NCBI GenBank assembly: GCA_942492965.1
Contig: OW818656.1
Location: 2,604,001 to 2,668,000 of the forward strand
DNA length: 64,000 nucleotides
Reading direction: 5' to 3'
From: Sphingosinicella sp942492965
GTDB taxonomy: Bacteria; Pseudomonadota; Alphaproteobacteria; Sphingomonadales; Sphingomonadaceae
Made by a program: the position numbers and the translations under genes. Within the stretch, counting starts at the first letter, position 1, and each line of letters begins with the position of its first letter. A model generated the notes under the pieces. It was given only the letters and a program-made list of their open reading frames with translations, was not told the DNA's origin and did not search any database. This document shows positions 19,452 to 28,054 of the stretch, one piece after another.

Positions 19452-20038
19452 TGGCGAAGCTGTATTTCTACTTCGCGTCGATGAACGCGGGGAAATCGAC
19501 GACGCTGCTGCAATCGAGCTTCAACTATGTCGAGCGCGGGATGCGGACTTTGCTGTTCACGGCGGCGGTTGACGATCGCGGCGGGCGGGGGCGCATCAAT
19601 TCGCGGATCGGGCTTGAGGCGGAGGCGATTCCGTTCGCGGACGATACTGACCTCGACGTCATCATTTCGGCCGAACACGGCGCAGCGCCGATCGGCTGCG
19701 TGCTGGTCGACGAGGCGCAGTTCCTCAGCCGCAAGCAGGTCGATCAGCTCGCAGCGGTGTGCGACCGGCTCGGCATTCCGGTGCTCGCTTATGGTCTCCG
19801 CACCGATTTCCGCGGCGAACTGTTCGAAGGGAGCGCGCGGCTGCTCGCGATTGCCGACAAGCTCGTGGAGCTGAAATCCGTCTGCGAATGCGGGCGCAAG
19901 GCGACGATGAACCTGCGCGTCGATATGGAAGGGCGCCCGGTGAGTGAAGGTGCACAAACCGATATCGGCGGCAACGACCGCTACGTGGCGCTCTGCCGAA
20001 AGCATTTTCTGGAGCGTCTTGCGCTGAACGGGAACTGA
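19451..20038 (+). CDS. tdk: Thymidine kinase (TK1-type)
   Basis: 195 residues. Tdk phosphorylates thymidine to dTMP in the salvage pathway. The P-loop SMNAGKST spans residues 10-17. The Walker B-like block is VLVDEAQFLS, the lid/substrate region contains YGLRTDFRGELFEGS, and the structural zinc ligands appear as VCECG and ALCRKH near the C-terminus. The start overlaps the rbfA stop. Its place between rbfA and truB is unusual in general but plausible for this lineage. Confidence 0.95.
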   Translation: MAKLYFYFASMNAGKSTTLLQSSFNYVERGMRTLLFTAAVDDRGGRGRINSRIGLEAEAIPFADDTDLDVIISAEHGAAPIGCVLVDEAQFLSRKQVDQLAAVCDRLGIPVLAYGLRTDFRGELFEGSARLLAIADKLVELKSVCECGRKATMNLRVDMEGRPVSEGAQTDIGGNDRYVALCRKHFLERLALNGN

Positions 20039-20099
20039 CCTGGCCGCTCAGTCGTCGTTCAGCCTGCGGGGTGGATAAGGGACGCGAAGGAGACAGAGC

Positions 20100-20498
20100 A
20101 TGAAGACAATATTCCATGCTGCAGGAGCGGGCGTGATCGCCGCGCTCCTTTCCACCGTTCCGGCGATTGCCGCGGCACCGCAAGCGAAGATCGGCGAGGA
20201 GGCGCGCATACCCTTTGCGGACAGCACCGGCATCCGCAACTTCCGCGCCGAAAACGACCACGCACTCTATATCGAGGGGCAGACCGGCCGCTGGTATTAT
20301 GCCGAGACAATGGGGCCCTGCACGGGCCTGAACTTCGCGACCAAGATCGGGTTCATCACCAAGGGCACCGGCACGCTCGACAAGTTCGGGCAAATCCTTG
20401 TCGACGGCCGCACCTGCCAGCTGAAGAGCCTGGTGACCGCGGAAGACCCCGGCAAGAAGGCGAAAGCCGAAAAGGCCGACGACAGCAAAGAAGACTGA
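20100..20498 (+). CDS. Small secreted protein, DUF6491-like
   Basis: 132 residues with a signal peptide (hydrophobic core through STVPAIAAA, cut near residue 26). The mature domain of about 90 residues has a repeating beta pattern with two cysteines (GPCTGL and RTCQL) and ends in a lysine-rich charged tail. It resembles what I recall of DUF6491 proteins. The lipoprotein at 42683-43069 shows a similar spacing: ND, a GxxY turn, CxGL, then a late cysteine. Function unknown. GGAGACAGAGC precedes the ATG. Confidence 0.7.
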   Translation: MKTIFHAAGAGVIAALLSTVPAIAAAPQAKIGEEARIPFADSTGIRNFRAENDHALYIEGQTGRWYYAETMGPCTGLNFATKIGFITKGTGTLDKFGQILVDGRTCQLKSLVTAEDPGKKAKAEKADDSKED

Positions 20499-20529
20499 CA
20501 GGCAGTTCGGCGGACGTTAAAGCCGCCCG

Positions 20530-21411
20530 GTGAACGGCTGGATCATCCTCGACAAGCCGCTGGGGCTGACCTCGGCGCAGGGCGTTGCTGCTATAAAGCG
20601 GCTGTGGCGGCAGGCGGGCTTTCCGAAGCCGAAGATCGGCCACGGCGGTACGCTTGATCCGCTCGCAACCGGCGTGCTGCCTATCGCGCTCGGCGAGGCG
20701 ACCAAGCTCACAGGCCGGATGCTCAACGGCGACAAGGCCTATGACTTCACGGTCCGCTTCGGCATTGCGACGGAAACCGACGACGCTGAAGGCGGGGTGG
20801 TCGCGACGTCGGATGTGCGTCCGGCGCGCGCGGCGATCGAGGCGGTTCTGCCGTGCTTTACCGGCCTCATAGAACAGCGCCCACCTGCGTATTCGGCACT
20901 GAAGGTGGACGGCGAGCGGGCCTATGCGCGGGCGCGCGCCGGCGAGGTCGTTGTGCTGCCGCCCCGCGCCGTGACGATCCACGCGCTGCAGCTGCTGGAG
21001 ACGGACGGGGAGACGGCGACATTTTCCGTGTCCAGCTCGAAGGGCACCTATGTGCGGAGCCTTGCGCGCGACATTGCGGAGGCGCTCGGCACGGTTGGCC
21101 ACGTCGTCATGCTGCGGCGCACGAAAGCCGGGCCGTTCGGCCTGGAACGCGCGATATCGCTGGACAAACTCGGCGAACTCGCTATGGAGCAGCGCCTTAT
21201 AGCGGCACTGTTGCCGCTGACCGTGGGGCTGGACGACATCCCGGCTCTGACGGTCAACCCCGGCGAAGCGGCCCGGCTCAAATCAGGCCAGACGCTTGCC
21301 GGACGTCCCGAACCGGACGGACTTGTGGTCGCGATGCTGGACGCAGTGCCTGTCGCGCTCGCCCGCATTGAAGCGGGAACGGTCCGTGTGGAGCGGGGCT
21401 TCAACCTCTAG
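20530..21411 (+). CDS. truB: tRNA pseudouridine(55) synthase TruB
   Basis: 293 residues. TruB makes pseudouridine 55 in the T-loop of most elongator tRNAs. The catalytic aspartate is D43 in GHGGTLDPLATG. Further motifs are KAYDFTVRFG, RPPAYSALKVDGERAY and SSKGTYVRSLARDI, with a short PUA-like C-terminal region. The start is GTG 20530; the conserved GWIILDKP begins at residue 3, so an earlier start is unlikely. It is followed 15 bases later by rpsO, the standard order. Confidence 0.95.
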   Translation: MNGWIILDKPLGLTSAQGVAAIKRLWRQAGFPKPKIGHGGTLDPLATGVLPIALGEATKLTGRMLNGDKAYDFTVRFGIATETDDAEGGVVATSDVRPARAAIEAVLPCFTGLIEQRPPAYSALKVDGERAYARARAGEVVVLPPRAVTIHALQLLETDGETATFSVSSSKGTYVRSLARDIAEALGTVGHVVMLRRTKAGPFGLERAISLDKLGELAMEQRLIAALLPLTVGLDDIPALTVNPGEAARLKSGQTLAGRPEPDGLVVAMLDAVPVALARIEAGTVRVERGFNL

Positions 21412-21426
21412 AACGAAGGAGTCACG

Positions 21427-21696
21427 ATGTCGATTACAGCCGAGCGCAAGGAAGCGCTGATCAAGGAACATGCCCGCGCCGAAGGCGACACCGGCAGCCC
21501 CGAAGTCCAGGTCTCGATCCTTTCGGAGCGCATCGCCAACCTCACCGAGCACTTCAAGACCCACGCCAAGGACAACCATTCGCGGCGCGGTCTGCTGATG
21601 CTGGTGAACAAGCGGCGCACGCTGCTCGATTACCTGAAGCGCAAGGACGAGGGGCGGTATACCGACCTCATCGGGAAGCTCGGGCTTCGCAAGTAA
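21427..21696 (+). CDS. rpsO: 30S ribosomal protein S15
   Basis: 89 residues, standard length. S15 binds the three-way junction of helices 20-22 of 16S rRNA and organises the platform. Diagnostic blocks are HARAEGDTGSPEVQ, ANLTEHFKTHAKDNHSRRG, and LLDYLKRKD. A strong ribosome binding site (AAGGAG) precedes the ATG. An intrinsic terminator follows 14 bases after the stop, so part of the transcription probably ends before pnp. In other bacteria S15 represses its own translation; no specific leader fold was assigned here. Confidence 0.98.
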   Translation: MSITAERKEALIKEHARAEGDTGSPEVQVSILSERIANLTEHFKTHAKDNHSRRGLLMLVNKRRTLLDYLKRKDEGRYTDLIGKLGLRK

Positions 21697-21710
21697 AACA
21701 AGGTTCGTCT

Positions 21711-21735
21711 CGGGCGCCGCGCACGGCGCCCGTTT
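21711..21735 (+). terminator. Intrinsic terminator after rpsO
   Basis: A nine-base perfect stem (CGGGCGCCG at 21711-21719, CGGCGCCCG at 21724-21732) closes a CGCA tetraloop and is followed by TTT. The short U-run suggests partial termination between rpsO and pnp. Confidence 0.75.
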
Positions 21736-21875
21736 CGTATTGAAGGTACGGCGGGCGCGAATATGCCTGCCACCGTGCGCAAACCGTCGGCCGCGACAAG
21801 CGCGGCGACGGATGATGGAGGCCGGGCGGGCATAGGGCCCGTTTTTGACCGGCCGCGAAGGAAACGGAAAAACAC

Positions 21876-24203
21876 ATGTTCAATATCCACAAAGTTGAAA
21901 CGCAGTGGGGCGGCAAGACGCTGACCCTGGAAACGGGCCGCATTGCCCGTCAGGCCGACGGCGCGGTGTTCGCGACGCTCGGTGAAACCGTGGTGCTCTG
22001 CGCCGTGACGGCTGCGAAGTCGGTGAAGGAAGGCCAGGATTTCTTCCCGCTGACCGTGCACTATCAGGAAAAGTTTTCGGCTGCGGGCCGTATCCCCGGC
22101 GGCTTCTTCAAGCGCGAAGGTCGCCCGACCGAGCATGAGACGCTGACCAGCCGCCTCATCGACCGGCCGATCCGTCCGCTGTTCCCGGAAGGCTTCTACA
22201 ACGAGATCAACGTGATCTGTCAGGTGCTGAGCTACGACGGCGAGAACGAGCCGGACGTGCTGGCGCTTATCGCGGCATCGGCCGCGCTGACGCTTTCGGG
22301 CGTGCCGTTCATGGGCCCCATCGCGGGTGGCCGCGTCGGCTATGTCGATGGCGAGTATGTGCTGAACCCGGCGCGCGGCCTCGAAGGCTCGAAGCTCGAC
22401 CTCGTCGCCGCAGGCACGCAGGACGCAGTGCTGATGGTGGAATCGGAAGCGCATGAGCTTTCCGAGGAAGTCATGCTCGGCGCCGTCATGTTCGTTCACG
22501 AGAACGGCAAGAAGGTCATCGACGCGATCATCCGCCTCGCCGAAAAGGCTGCCAAGGATCCGTGGGAGCTGAAGCTCGACGACGATTCGGCCGCCAAGAA
22601 GGCCTCGCTGAAGAAGCTCGTCGGCAAGGACATCGAAGCTGCCTACAAGCTGACCGTGAAGCAGGAGCGCGTCGCCGCGCTCGACGCCGCGCGCGCCAAG
22701 GCGAAGGACTCCTACGCCGACGCCGATGCCGGCGAGAAGATGAAGCTCGGCAAGCTCGTCAAGAAGCTGGAAGCCGACATCGTTCGCGGCGCCATCCTCA
22801 AGGACGGCCGCCGTATCGACGGTCGCGGCAAGGAAGACGTTCGCGCGATCATGGCCGAAGTGCAGGTTCTGCCGCGCACGCACGGTTCCGCGCTGTTCAC
22901 GCGCGGCGAAACGCAGGCGATCGTCACCACGACGCTCGGCACCGCCGACGACGAGCAGATGATCGACGCGATCTACGGCATCAGCCACGAAAACTTCCTG
23001 CTGCACTACAACTTCCCGCCGTATTCGGTCGGTGAAGTCGGCCGCTTCGGTGCGCCGGGCCGCCGCGAAGTCGGCCACGGCAAGCTGGCATGGCGCGCGC
23101 TGCGCCCCGTGCTGCCGACGAAGGCGGAGTTCCCGTACACGATGCGCGTTATCGCCGACATCACCGAGTCGAACGGCTCGTCCTCGATGGCGACGGTGTG
23201 CGGCGGATCGCTGGCGCTGATGGATGCCGGCGTGCCGCTGAAGCGCCCCGTTTCGGGCATCGCCATGGGGCTCATCCTCGAAGGCAAGGATTTCGCGGTC
23301 ATCTCCGACATCCTCGGCGACGAAGATCATCTCGGCGACATGGACTTCAAGGTGGCGGGCACCGAGCTCGGCATCACCTCGCTGCAGATGGACATCAAGA
23401 TCGCGGGCATCACCGAAGAGATCATGAAGGTGGCGCTCAATCAGGCGAAGGCCGGACGCGCGCACATCCTGAACGAGATGAACAAGGCGCTCGACGGCAC
23501 CCGCAACGAGATGTCGGCGCACGCGCCGCGCATCGAGACGATGACGATCCCGAAGGACAAGATCCGCGAAGTGATCGGCACCGGCGGCAAGGTGATCCGT
23601 GAAATCGTCGCGGAAACCGGTGCCAAGGTGGACATCGAGGACGACGGCACGATCAAGATCGCGTCGTCGGACGTCGCCAAGATCGAAGCCGCGCGCAACT
23701 GGATCATCGGCATCGTCGCCGAGCCGGAAGTGGGCAAGGTCTACAACGGCAAGGTCGTGTCGATGGTCGATTTCGGCGCGTTCGTGAACTTCATGGGCGC
23801 CAAGGACGGCCTCGTCCACATTTCCGAGATCAAGGAAGAGCGCGTCGCGAAGGTTTCCGAAGTGCTCACCGAAGGCCAGGAAGTGAAGGTCAAGGTGCTG
23901 GGCGTCGACGATCGCGGCAAGGTCCGCCTGTCGATGCGCCTCGTCAATCAGGAGACGGGCGAGGAACTGCCCGACACGCGCCCGCCCCGCGAGGAGCGCC
24001 CGCGCGGCGAACGTAGCGATCGCGGTGGCGGCGATCGTGGCCGCGGCGGTGATCGTGGTCGTGGCGGCGGTGGTGGCGGCCGTGACCGTGATCGCGGCCC
24101 GCGCCGGGATCGCGGCGAGGGCGGCGACCGTCCCCGTCGTGAAGAGTCGAGCGAAGGCGAGGGCGGCGGTCTGCCGGACTTCATCGCCGGCGACCGCGAC
24201 TGA
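21876..24203 (+). CDS. pnp: Polyribonucleotide nucleotidyltransferase (PNPase)
   Basis: 775 residues. PNPase degrades RNA phosphorolytically 3' to 5' and can add tails. Two RNase PH domains are joined by a helical linker; the second carries the active-site region SGIAMGLI and DILGDEDHLGDMDFKV. A KH domain (IGTGGKVIREIV) and an S1 domain (GKVVSMVDFGAFVNF) follow. From about residue 705 the protein ends in a long Arg/Gly/Asp-rich low-complexity tail, then GLPDFIAGDRD. The 179-base gap before it contains the rpsO terminator. A strong hairpin follows the stop. Confidence 0.97.
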   Translation: MFNIHKVETQWGGKTLTLETGRIARQADGAVFATLGETVVLCAVTAAKSVKEGQDFFPLTVHYQEKFSAAGRIPGGFFKREGRPTEHETLTSRLIDRPIRPLFPEGFYNEINVICQVLSYDGENEPDVLALIAASAALTLSGVPFMGPIAGGRVGYVDGEYVLNPARGLEGSKLDLVAAGTQDAVLMVESEAHELSEEVMLGAVMFVHENGKKVIDAIIRLAEKAAKDPWELKLDDDSAAKKASLKKLVGKDIEAAYKLTVKQERVAALDAARAKAKDSYADADAGEKMKLGKLVKKLEADIVRGAILKDGRRIDGRGKEDVRAIMAEVQVLPRTHGSALFTRGETQAIVTTTLGTADDEQMIDAIYGISHENFLLHYNFPPYSVGEVGRFGAPGRREVGHGKLAWRALRPVLPTKAEFPYTMRVIADITESNGSSSMATVCGGSLALMDAGVPLKRPVSGIAMGLILEGKDFAVISDILGDEDHLGDMDFKVAGTELGITSLQMDIKIAGITEEIMKVALNQAKAGRAHILNEMNKALDGTRNEMSAHAPRIETMTIPKDKIREVIGTGGKVIREIVAETGAKVDIEDDGTIKIASSDVAKIEAARNWIIGIVAEPEVGKVYNGKVVSMVDFGAFVNFMGAKDGLVHISEIKEERVAKVSEVLTEGQEVKVKVLGVDDRGKVRLSMRLVNQETGEELPDTRPPREERPRGERSDRGGGDRGRGGDRGRGGGGGGRDRDRGPRRDRGEGGDRPRREESSEGEGGGLPDFIAGDRD

Positions 24204-24251
24204 CAAATAGTATAAAGGGGGAGTCTCCTGCGAGGCTCCCCCTGCTATTTG
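24204..24251 (+). terminator. Intrinsic terminator after pnp
   Basis: Nested stems pair CAAATAG (24204-24210) with CTATTTG (24245-24251), and AGGGGGAG (24216-24223) with CTCCCCCT (24236-24243). A small inner CCT/AGG closes the loop. The stem begins one base after the pnp stop. The U-rich side is within the outer stem rather than after it. Confidence 0.7.
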
Positions 24252-24358
24252 ACGGCTGGGTAATATTTCGCCCCCAATCGCGCTCCCGTTGGTTTATAGC
24301 TCGCAAGGGGAGACGCGCCGGAGGGGCGCAAGCGGGCTGAGAAACGACAACACGTACG

Positions 24359-25765
24359 ATGAAGCTTCTGAATTCCATCCGCATGGGCGGGCGCGAGATG
24401 CTTCCGCTCGTTGAAGGCGGCAAGGGCGTTTCGGCGACCAATCATGCATCTTCGGGCGCGTGGGCTGCAGCGGGCGGGCTTGGCACCGTCTCGGCGGTGA
24501 ACGCCGACAGCACGGATGCGCTCGGCAACATCATCCCGCAAATCTATCGCGGCCGCACACGCGGCGACCGTCACGAAGAACTGGTCGCCTACGGCATCGC
24601 GGGCGGCGTCGAGCAGGTCCGCCGCGCGCATGAAATCGCGGGCGGGCAGGGCGGCATCAACATCAATGTCCTCTGGGAAATGGGCGGCGCGCAGCGCATC
24701 CTTGAAGGCATATTGGAAGAGGCCGGCGAGCTTGTCGACGGCGTCACCTGCGGCGCGGGAATGCCCTACAAGCTGAGCGAGATCGCCGCGCGGTACAGCA
24801 CCTATTATTATCCGATCATCTCCTCGGCGCGCGCCTTCCGCGCGCTTTGGAAGCGCGCCTATGGCAAGGCACCCGAATGGCTCGGCGCCGTGGTCTATGA
24901 AGACCCGTGGCTCGCCGGCGGACACAACGGCCTTTCGAACGCCGAAGATCCGCTCCGCCCGCAAGACCCCTATCCGCGCGTCAAGGACCTGCGCGACACG
25001 ATGCGCGAGGTCGGCATCTCCGACGACGTGCCGATCGTGATGGCGGGCGGCGTCTGGTATCTGCGCGAGTGGGAAAACTGGATCGACAACCCCGAGCTTG
25101 GCACGATCGCCTTCCAGTTCGGCTCGCGGCCGCTTTTGACGCAGGAAAGCCCGATCCCGGACGTGTGGAAGCGCAAGCTGACGACGCTGAACGAAGGCGA
25201 CATCCTGCTGCAGGCGTTCTCGCCGACGGGCTTCTATTCATCGGCCGTGAGGACGCCGTTCCTCGAAGAGTTGATCCACCGCTCCGAGCGTCAGATCGGC
25301 ATTTCCACCGAACCGCACGACCACCGCACACACCTGCTCGACGTCGGTGTTCAGGGCAACAAGCATTATTACGTCACGCGCGACGACCTTCTGCACGCGC
25401 GCGGCTGGCACGCCCAGGGCTATACCGAGGCGTTGAAGACGCCCGACGACACGCTGGTGTTTGAAACGCCGACGATGGCGAAGACCGTGCGCAAGGATCA
25501 GGCGGACTGCATGGGCTGCCTTTCGCAGTGCCGCTTCAGCGCGTGGGCCGAGCACCTGGACAAGAACAGCACCGGGCGGCTCGCCGATCCGCGCTCCTTC
25601 TGCATCCAGAAGACGCTTCAGGACATCGCGCACGGCTCACCGCCCGAGGACAATCTCATGTTCGCCGGGCACAGCGCGCACCACTTCTCGACGGACCCGT
25701 TCTATTCGAACGGCTTCATCCCGACGGTGAAGCAGCTGGTCGAGCGCATCCAGACCGGCGACTGA
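24359..25765 (+). CDS. Nitronate monooxygenase-like flavoprotein
   Basis: 468 residues. The N-terminal two thirds are a TIM-barrel related to 2-nitropropane dioxygenase/nitronate monooxygenase: early glycine-rich ASSGAWAAAGGLGTVSA, ITCGAG-like VTCGAGMPYK, and VPIVMAGGVWYL near the flavin phosphate site. The C-terminal third is unlike short fungal enzymes and contains DCMGCLSQCRFS, a cysteine cluster that could bind metal. Relatives of this length are common in alphaproteobacteria and normally carry the same name, but their natural substrate is not established. No operon partner is evident. Confidence 0.8.
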   Translation: MKLLNSIRMGGREMLPLVEGGKGVSATNHASSGAWAAAGGLGTVSAVNADSTDALGNIIPQIYRGRTRGDRHEELVAYGIAGGVEQVRRAHEIAGGQGGININVLWEMGGAQRILEGILEEAGELVDGVTCGAGMPYKLSEIAARYSTYYYPIISSARAFRALWKRAYGKAPEWLGAVVYEDPWLAGGHNGLSNAEDPLRPQDPYPRVKDLRDTMREVGISDDVPIVMAGGVWYLREWENWIDNPELGTIAFQFGSRPLLTQESPIPDVWKRKLTTLNEGDILLQAFSPTGFYSSAVRTPFLEELIHRSERQIGISTEPHDHRTHLLDVGVQGNKHYYVTRDDLLHARGWHAQGYTEALKTPDDTLVFETPTMAKTVRKDQADCMGCLSQCRFSAWAEHLDKNSTGRLADPRSFCIQKTLQDIAHGSPPEDNLMFAGHSAHHFSTDPFYSNGFIPTVKQLVERIQTGD

Positions 25766-25768
25766 GGC

Positions 25769-26056
25769 TTAACGATCGCGGCGACAGCGATCGTATTCAC
25801 GTGAATCGCGGGGGTAACGGTCCCGGCAGTATTTCTTGCTGCCGCGCTTGGCGTCGCCGTCCGTCACTGCGCCGTAGATCGCGCCGGCCGCACCGCCGGC
25901 AACCGCGCCTTCGGTCGTGCTGACGCCAGGGACCACGGCTCCTGCCGCTGCGCCGACACCCGCACCGATAAGGCCGCTATCCACTGTTCGGCTGCCGGTA
26001 CAGGCGCCGAGCGCAAGGAGCGCGCCCGAAGCGAGGATAATCATCGACTTACGCAT
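25769..26056 (-). CDS. Glycine-zipper lipoprotein
   Basis: 95 residues. A lipoprotein signal with lipobox LGAC (cysteine at 19) precedes two glycine-zipper segments, GLIGAGVGAAAGAV and GAVAGGAAGAIYGAV. The tail is positively charged and rich in Arg/Asp with two cysteines. Such YMGG/SlyB-like proteins sit in the outer membrane and are often stress-related. GGGAGA lies six bases before the ATG. An IS element is inserted 66 bases upstream of the start, so part of its native promoter may have been displaced. It ends three bases from the convergent oxygenase gene. Confidence 0.82.
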   Translation of the reverse strand: MRKSMIILASGALLALGACTGSRTVDSGLIGAGVGAAAGAVVPGVSTTEGAVAGGAAGAIYGAVTDGDAKRGSKKYCRDRYPRDSREYDRCRRDR

Positions 26057-26126
26057 CAGAAATCTCCCACATAACGCCCCATCGAAGGGTTAACGCTGTG
26101 CGGGTGCCATGAGTTCCGCTTGCTAG

Positions 26127-26969
26127 GTTGGGAACCTATACAATAGGCTGATATAGTGTGATAATCTCTGTTATTCGGTGGGTATGTGCAGGAGCAGTGA
26201 TGTCACGCCATCTGTTTTGGTTATCCGATGAGGCATGGGCCGCGATCGAGCCGCATCTTCCCCGTGGCAAGCCGGGCAAACCCAGGGTCGATGATCGAAC
26301 GGTGATCTCGGGCATCCTGCATGTGCTCAAAACCGGTTGCCGCTGGCGCGATGTGCCCGCAGCCTATGGTCCACCGACCACGATCTACAACCGCTACAAT
26401 CGCTGGTCGCAGCGGCGTATCTGGCAGCGCCTGTTCGAGAAGGTCGCCGCGTCCGGTCCCGTCCCCAAGGAACTGTCGATCGACAGTAGCCATGTGAAAG
26501 CGCACCGCTCGGCGGCAGGCTCAAAAAGGGGGAGTACGAAGAAGCGATCGGGCGCTCGCGAGGCGGCCTGACGTGCAAAATCCACTGCCTGGCCGACGAT
26601 CGCGGCAGACCGGTCGCCATCACCCTGACACCGGGTAACGTCGCCGATATCAGCATCGCCATCCCGCTGCTCGAAGTCGTGGCCACGCCAAGACGCCTGC
26701 TTGCCGATAAGGCTTATGATGCCGATAGCCTGCGCAACTGGCTGGCGGCGCGAAACGTCAAGGCCGTCATTCCTTCTACCGCCTCGCGTCGCACGCCATA
26801 TCCTCTCGACCGGCGCATCTATCGCCGCAGAAACGTGATCGAGAGACTCTTCGGACGCCTGAAAAACTGGCGACGGATCGCAACTCGATATGACCGCCAT
26901 GCACAAAACTACCTCGCCGCCATAGCCCTCGTCGCCGTCGTCGCCGAGTGGTGCAAATGAGTCCTCAAC
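26127..26969 (+). mobile_element. IS5-family (IS427-group-like) insertion sequence
   Basis: 843 bp flanked by direct CTAG copies (26123-26126 and 26970-26973), the target duplication expected for this group. The ends are imperfect inverted repeats: GTTGGGAACCTAT on the left against GTTGAGGACTCAT read inward from the right, 9 of 13 matching. It encodes a two-frame DDE transposase that appears complete. The right CTAG contains the stop codon of the adjacent dehydrogenase gene, and that stop is preserved. The element looks intact and recent. Confidence 0.87.
26200..26960 (+). CDS. IS5-family transposase, two frames joined by -1 frameshift
   Basis: The first frame (26200-26571) begins MSRHLFWLSDEAWAAIEPHL, has the helix-turn-helix-like ISGILHVLKTGCRWRDVP and the first catalytic Asp in IDSSHVKAHR. 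The run AAAAAGGGGG at 26523-26532 allows a -1 slip into the second frame, which continues GRSRGGLTCKIHC, the second Asp in LADKAYD, and the Glu in NVIERLFGRLKNWRRIATRYD, ending at 26960. The DDE triad is complete across the fusion. Programmed frameshifting is known in the IS427 group. CAGGAG lies six bases before the ATG. Confidence 0.88.
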
Positions 26970-27962
26970 CTAGAGCCAGCCTTCGAGCACCTGATCGGGT
27001 GGGCGGTGCCCATCGGCCCAGGCGCGGATGTTGGTGACGACCTTGTCGCCCATCGCCTGCCGGCCCTCGAACGTGGCGGAGCCCATGTGCGGCAGCAGCG
27101 TGACGTTATTGAGCGGGATCAGGCGCGGGTTGATGCGCGGCTCGTCTTCGAACACATCGAGGCCCGCGCCTGCGATCACGCCCTTTTCCAGCGCGTCCGC
27201 CAGCGCATCCTCGTCGATGATTTCGCCGCGCGCGGTGTTGACGAGATAGCCTTCCGGGCCGAGCAGTGCGATACGCTGCGCGTTGAAGAGGTGGCGCGTA
27301 TCGTCTGTGAGCGGGCAGTTGATGGAAACGATGTCCACCGCCTCGATCATCGCGTCGAGATCGTCCCAGTAGGTCGCGCCGAGCATCCCTTCCACCGTGT
27401 CCGCCAGAGGCCGGCGGTTGTGGTAGTGGATGCGCAGGCCGAAGGCGCGCGCGCGCGTTGCGATCGCTTGGCCGATGCGGCCCATGCCGATGATGCCGAG
27501 CTTCTTGCCGGTGATGCGGTGGCCGTGCACGTCGCACGGCTTCCAGCCGTCCCACTTGCCCGAATAGAGCTGGCGGCTGCCTTCGGTGAGGCGGCGCGGC
27601 ACCGACAGGATCAGCGACATGGCGAGGTCGGCGGTATCGTCCGTGAGGACGCCCGGCGTGTTCGTGACCATGATGCCCTTGGCGCGCGCTGCGACAAGAT
27701 CGATGTGATTGACGCCGGTGCCGTAGTTCGCGATCAGCTTCAGCCGCGGCGGCGCGGCGGCGAGGAGTTCCGCATCGATCGTGTCGGTCACGGTGGGGAC
27801 GAAGACGTCGCAATCCGCCATCGCGGCGGCGAGGTCAGCCTGCGACATCGCTTTGTCTTCGATGTTGAAAACCACATCGAACAGTTCGCTCATGCGCGCT
27901 TCGACCGGTTGCGGCAGACGGCGCGTGATGACGACGCGCGGGCGGCGGGGGCGTTCTTCCAT
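26970..27962 (-). CDS. D-isomer-specific 2-hydroxyacid dehydrogenase
   Basis: 330 residues. It likely reduces glyoxylate, hydroxypyruvate or a related 2-keto acid with NAD(P)H. The cofactor motif IGMGRIGQAIATRARAFG is intact. The catalytic Arg (VNTARGEIID), Glu (VFEDEPRIN) and His (LLPHMGSAT) are in the expected order. The resemblance to GyaR/GhrB-type glyoxylate reductases is good, but the exact substrate is inferred. The TAG stop is part of the CTAG duplicated by the neighbouring IS, so the insertion left the protein end unchanged. Confidence 0.92.
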   Translation of the reverse strand: MEERPRRPRVVITRRLPQPVEARMSELFDVVFNIEDKAMSQADLAAAMADCDVFVPTVTDTIDAELLAAAPPRLKLIANYGTGVNHIDLVAARAKGIMVTNTPGVLTDDTADLAMSLILSVPRRLTEGSRQLYSGKWDGWKPCDVHGHRITGKKLGIIGMGRIGQAIATRARAFGLRIHYHNRRPLADTVEGMLGATYWDDLDAMIEAVDIVSINCPLTDDTRHLFNAQRIALLGPEGYLVNTARGEIIDEDALADALEKGVIAGAGLDVFEDEPRINPRLIPLNNVTLLPHMGSATFEGRQAMGDKVVTNIRAWADGHRPPDQVLEGWL

Positions 27963-28054
27963 GTGCCGTGGCTAGGATCGCCTCGCACCCGCGTCAAGGC
28001 CGAGAGCGCAAGCGAGGTGCTTGCATGGCGGGGCGGTTTCGATTCAATAGCGGT

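Noticed and set aside
21630..24206. An 858-codon minus-strand open frame opposite pnp
   Set aside because: Mirror of PNPase codon bias in high-GC DNA; no motif or ribosome binding site supports it.
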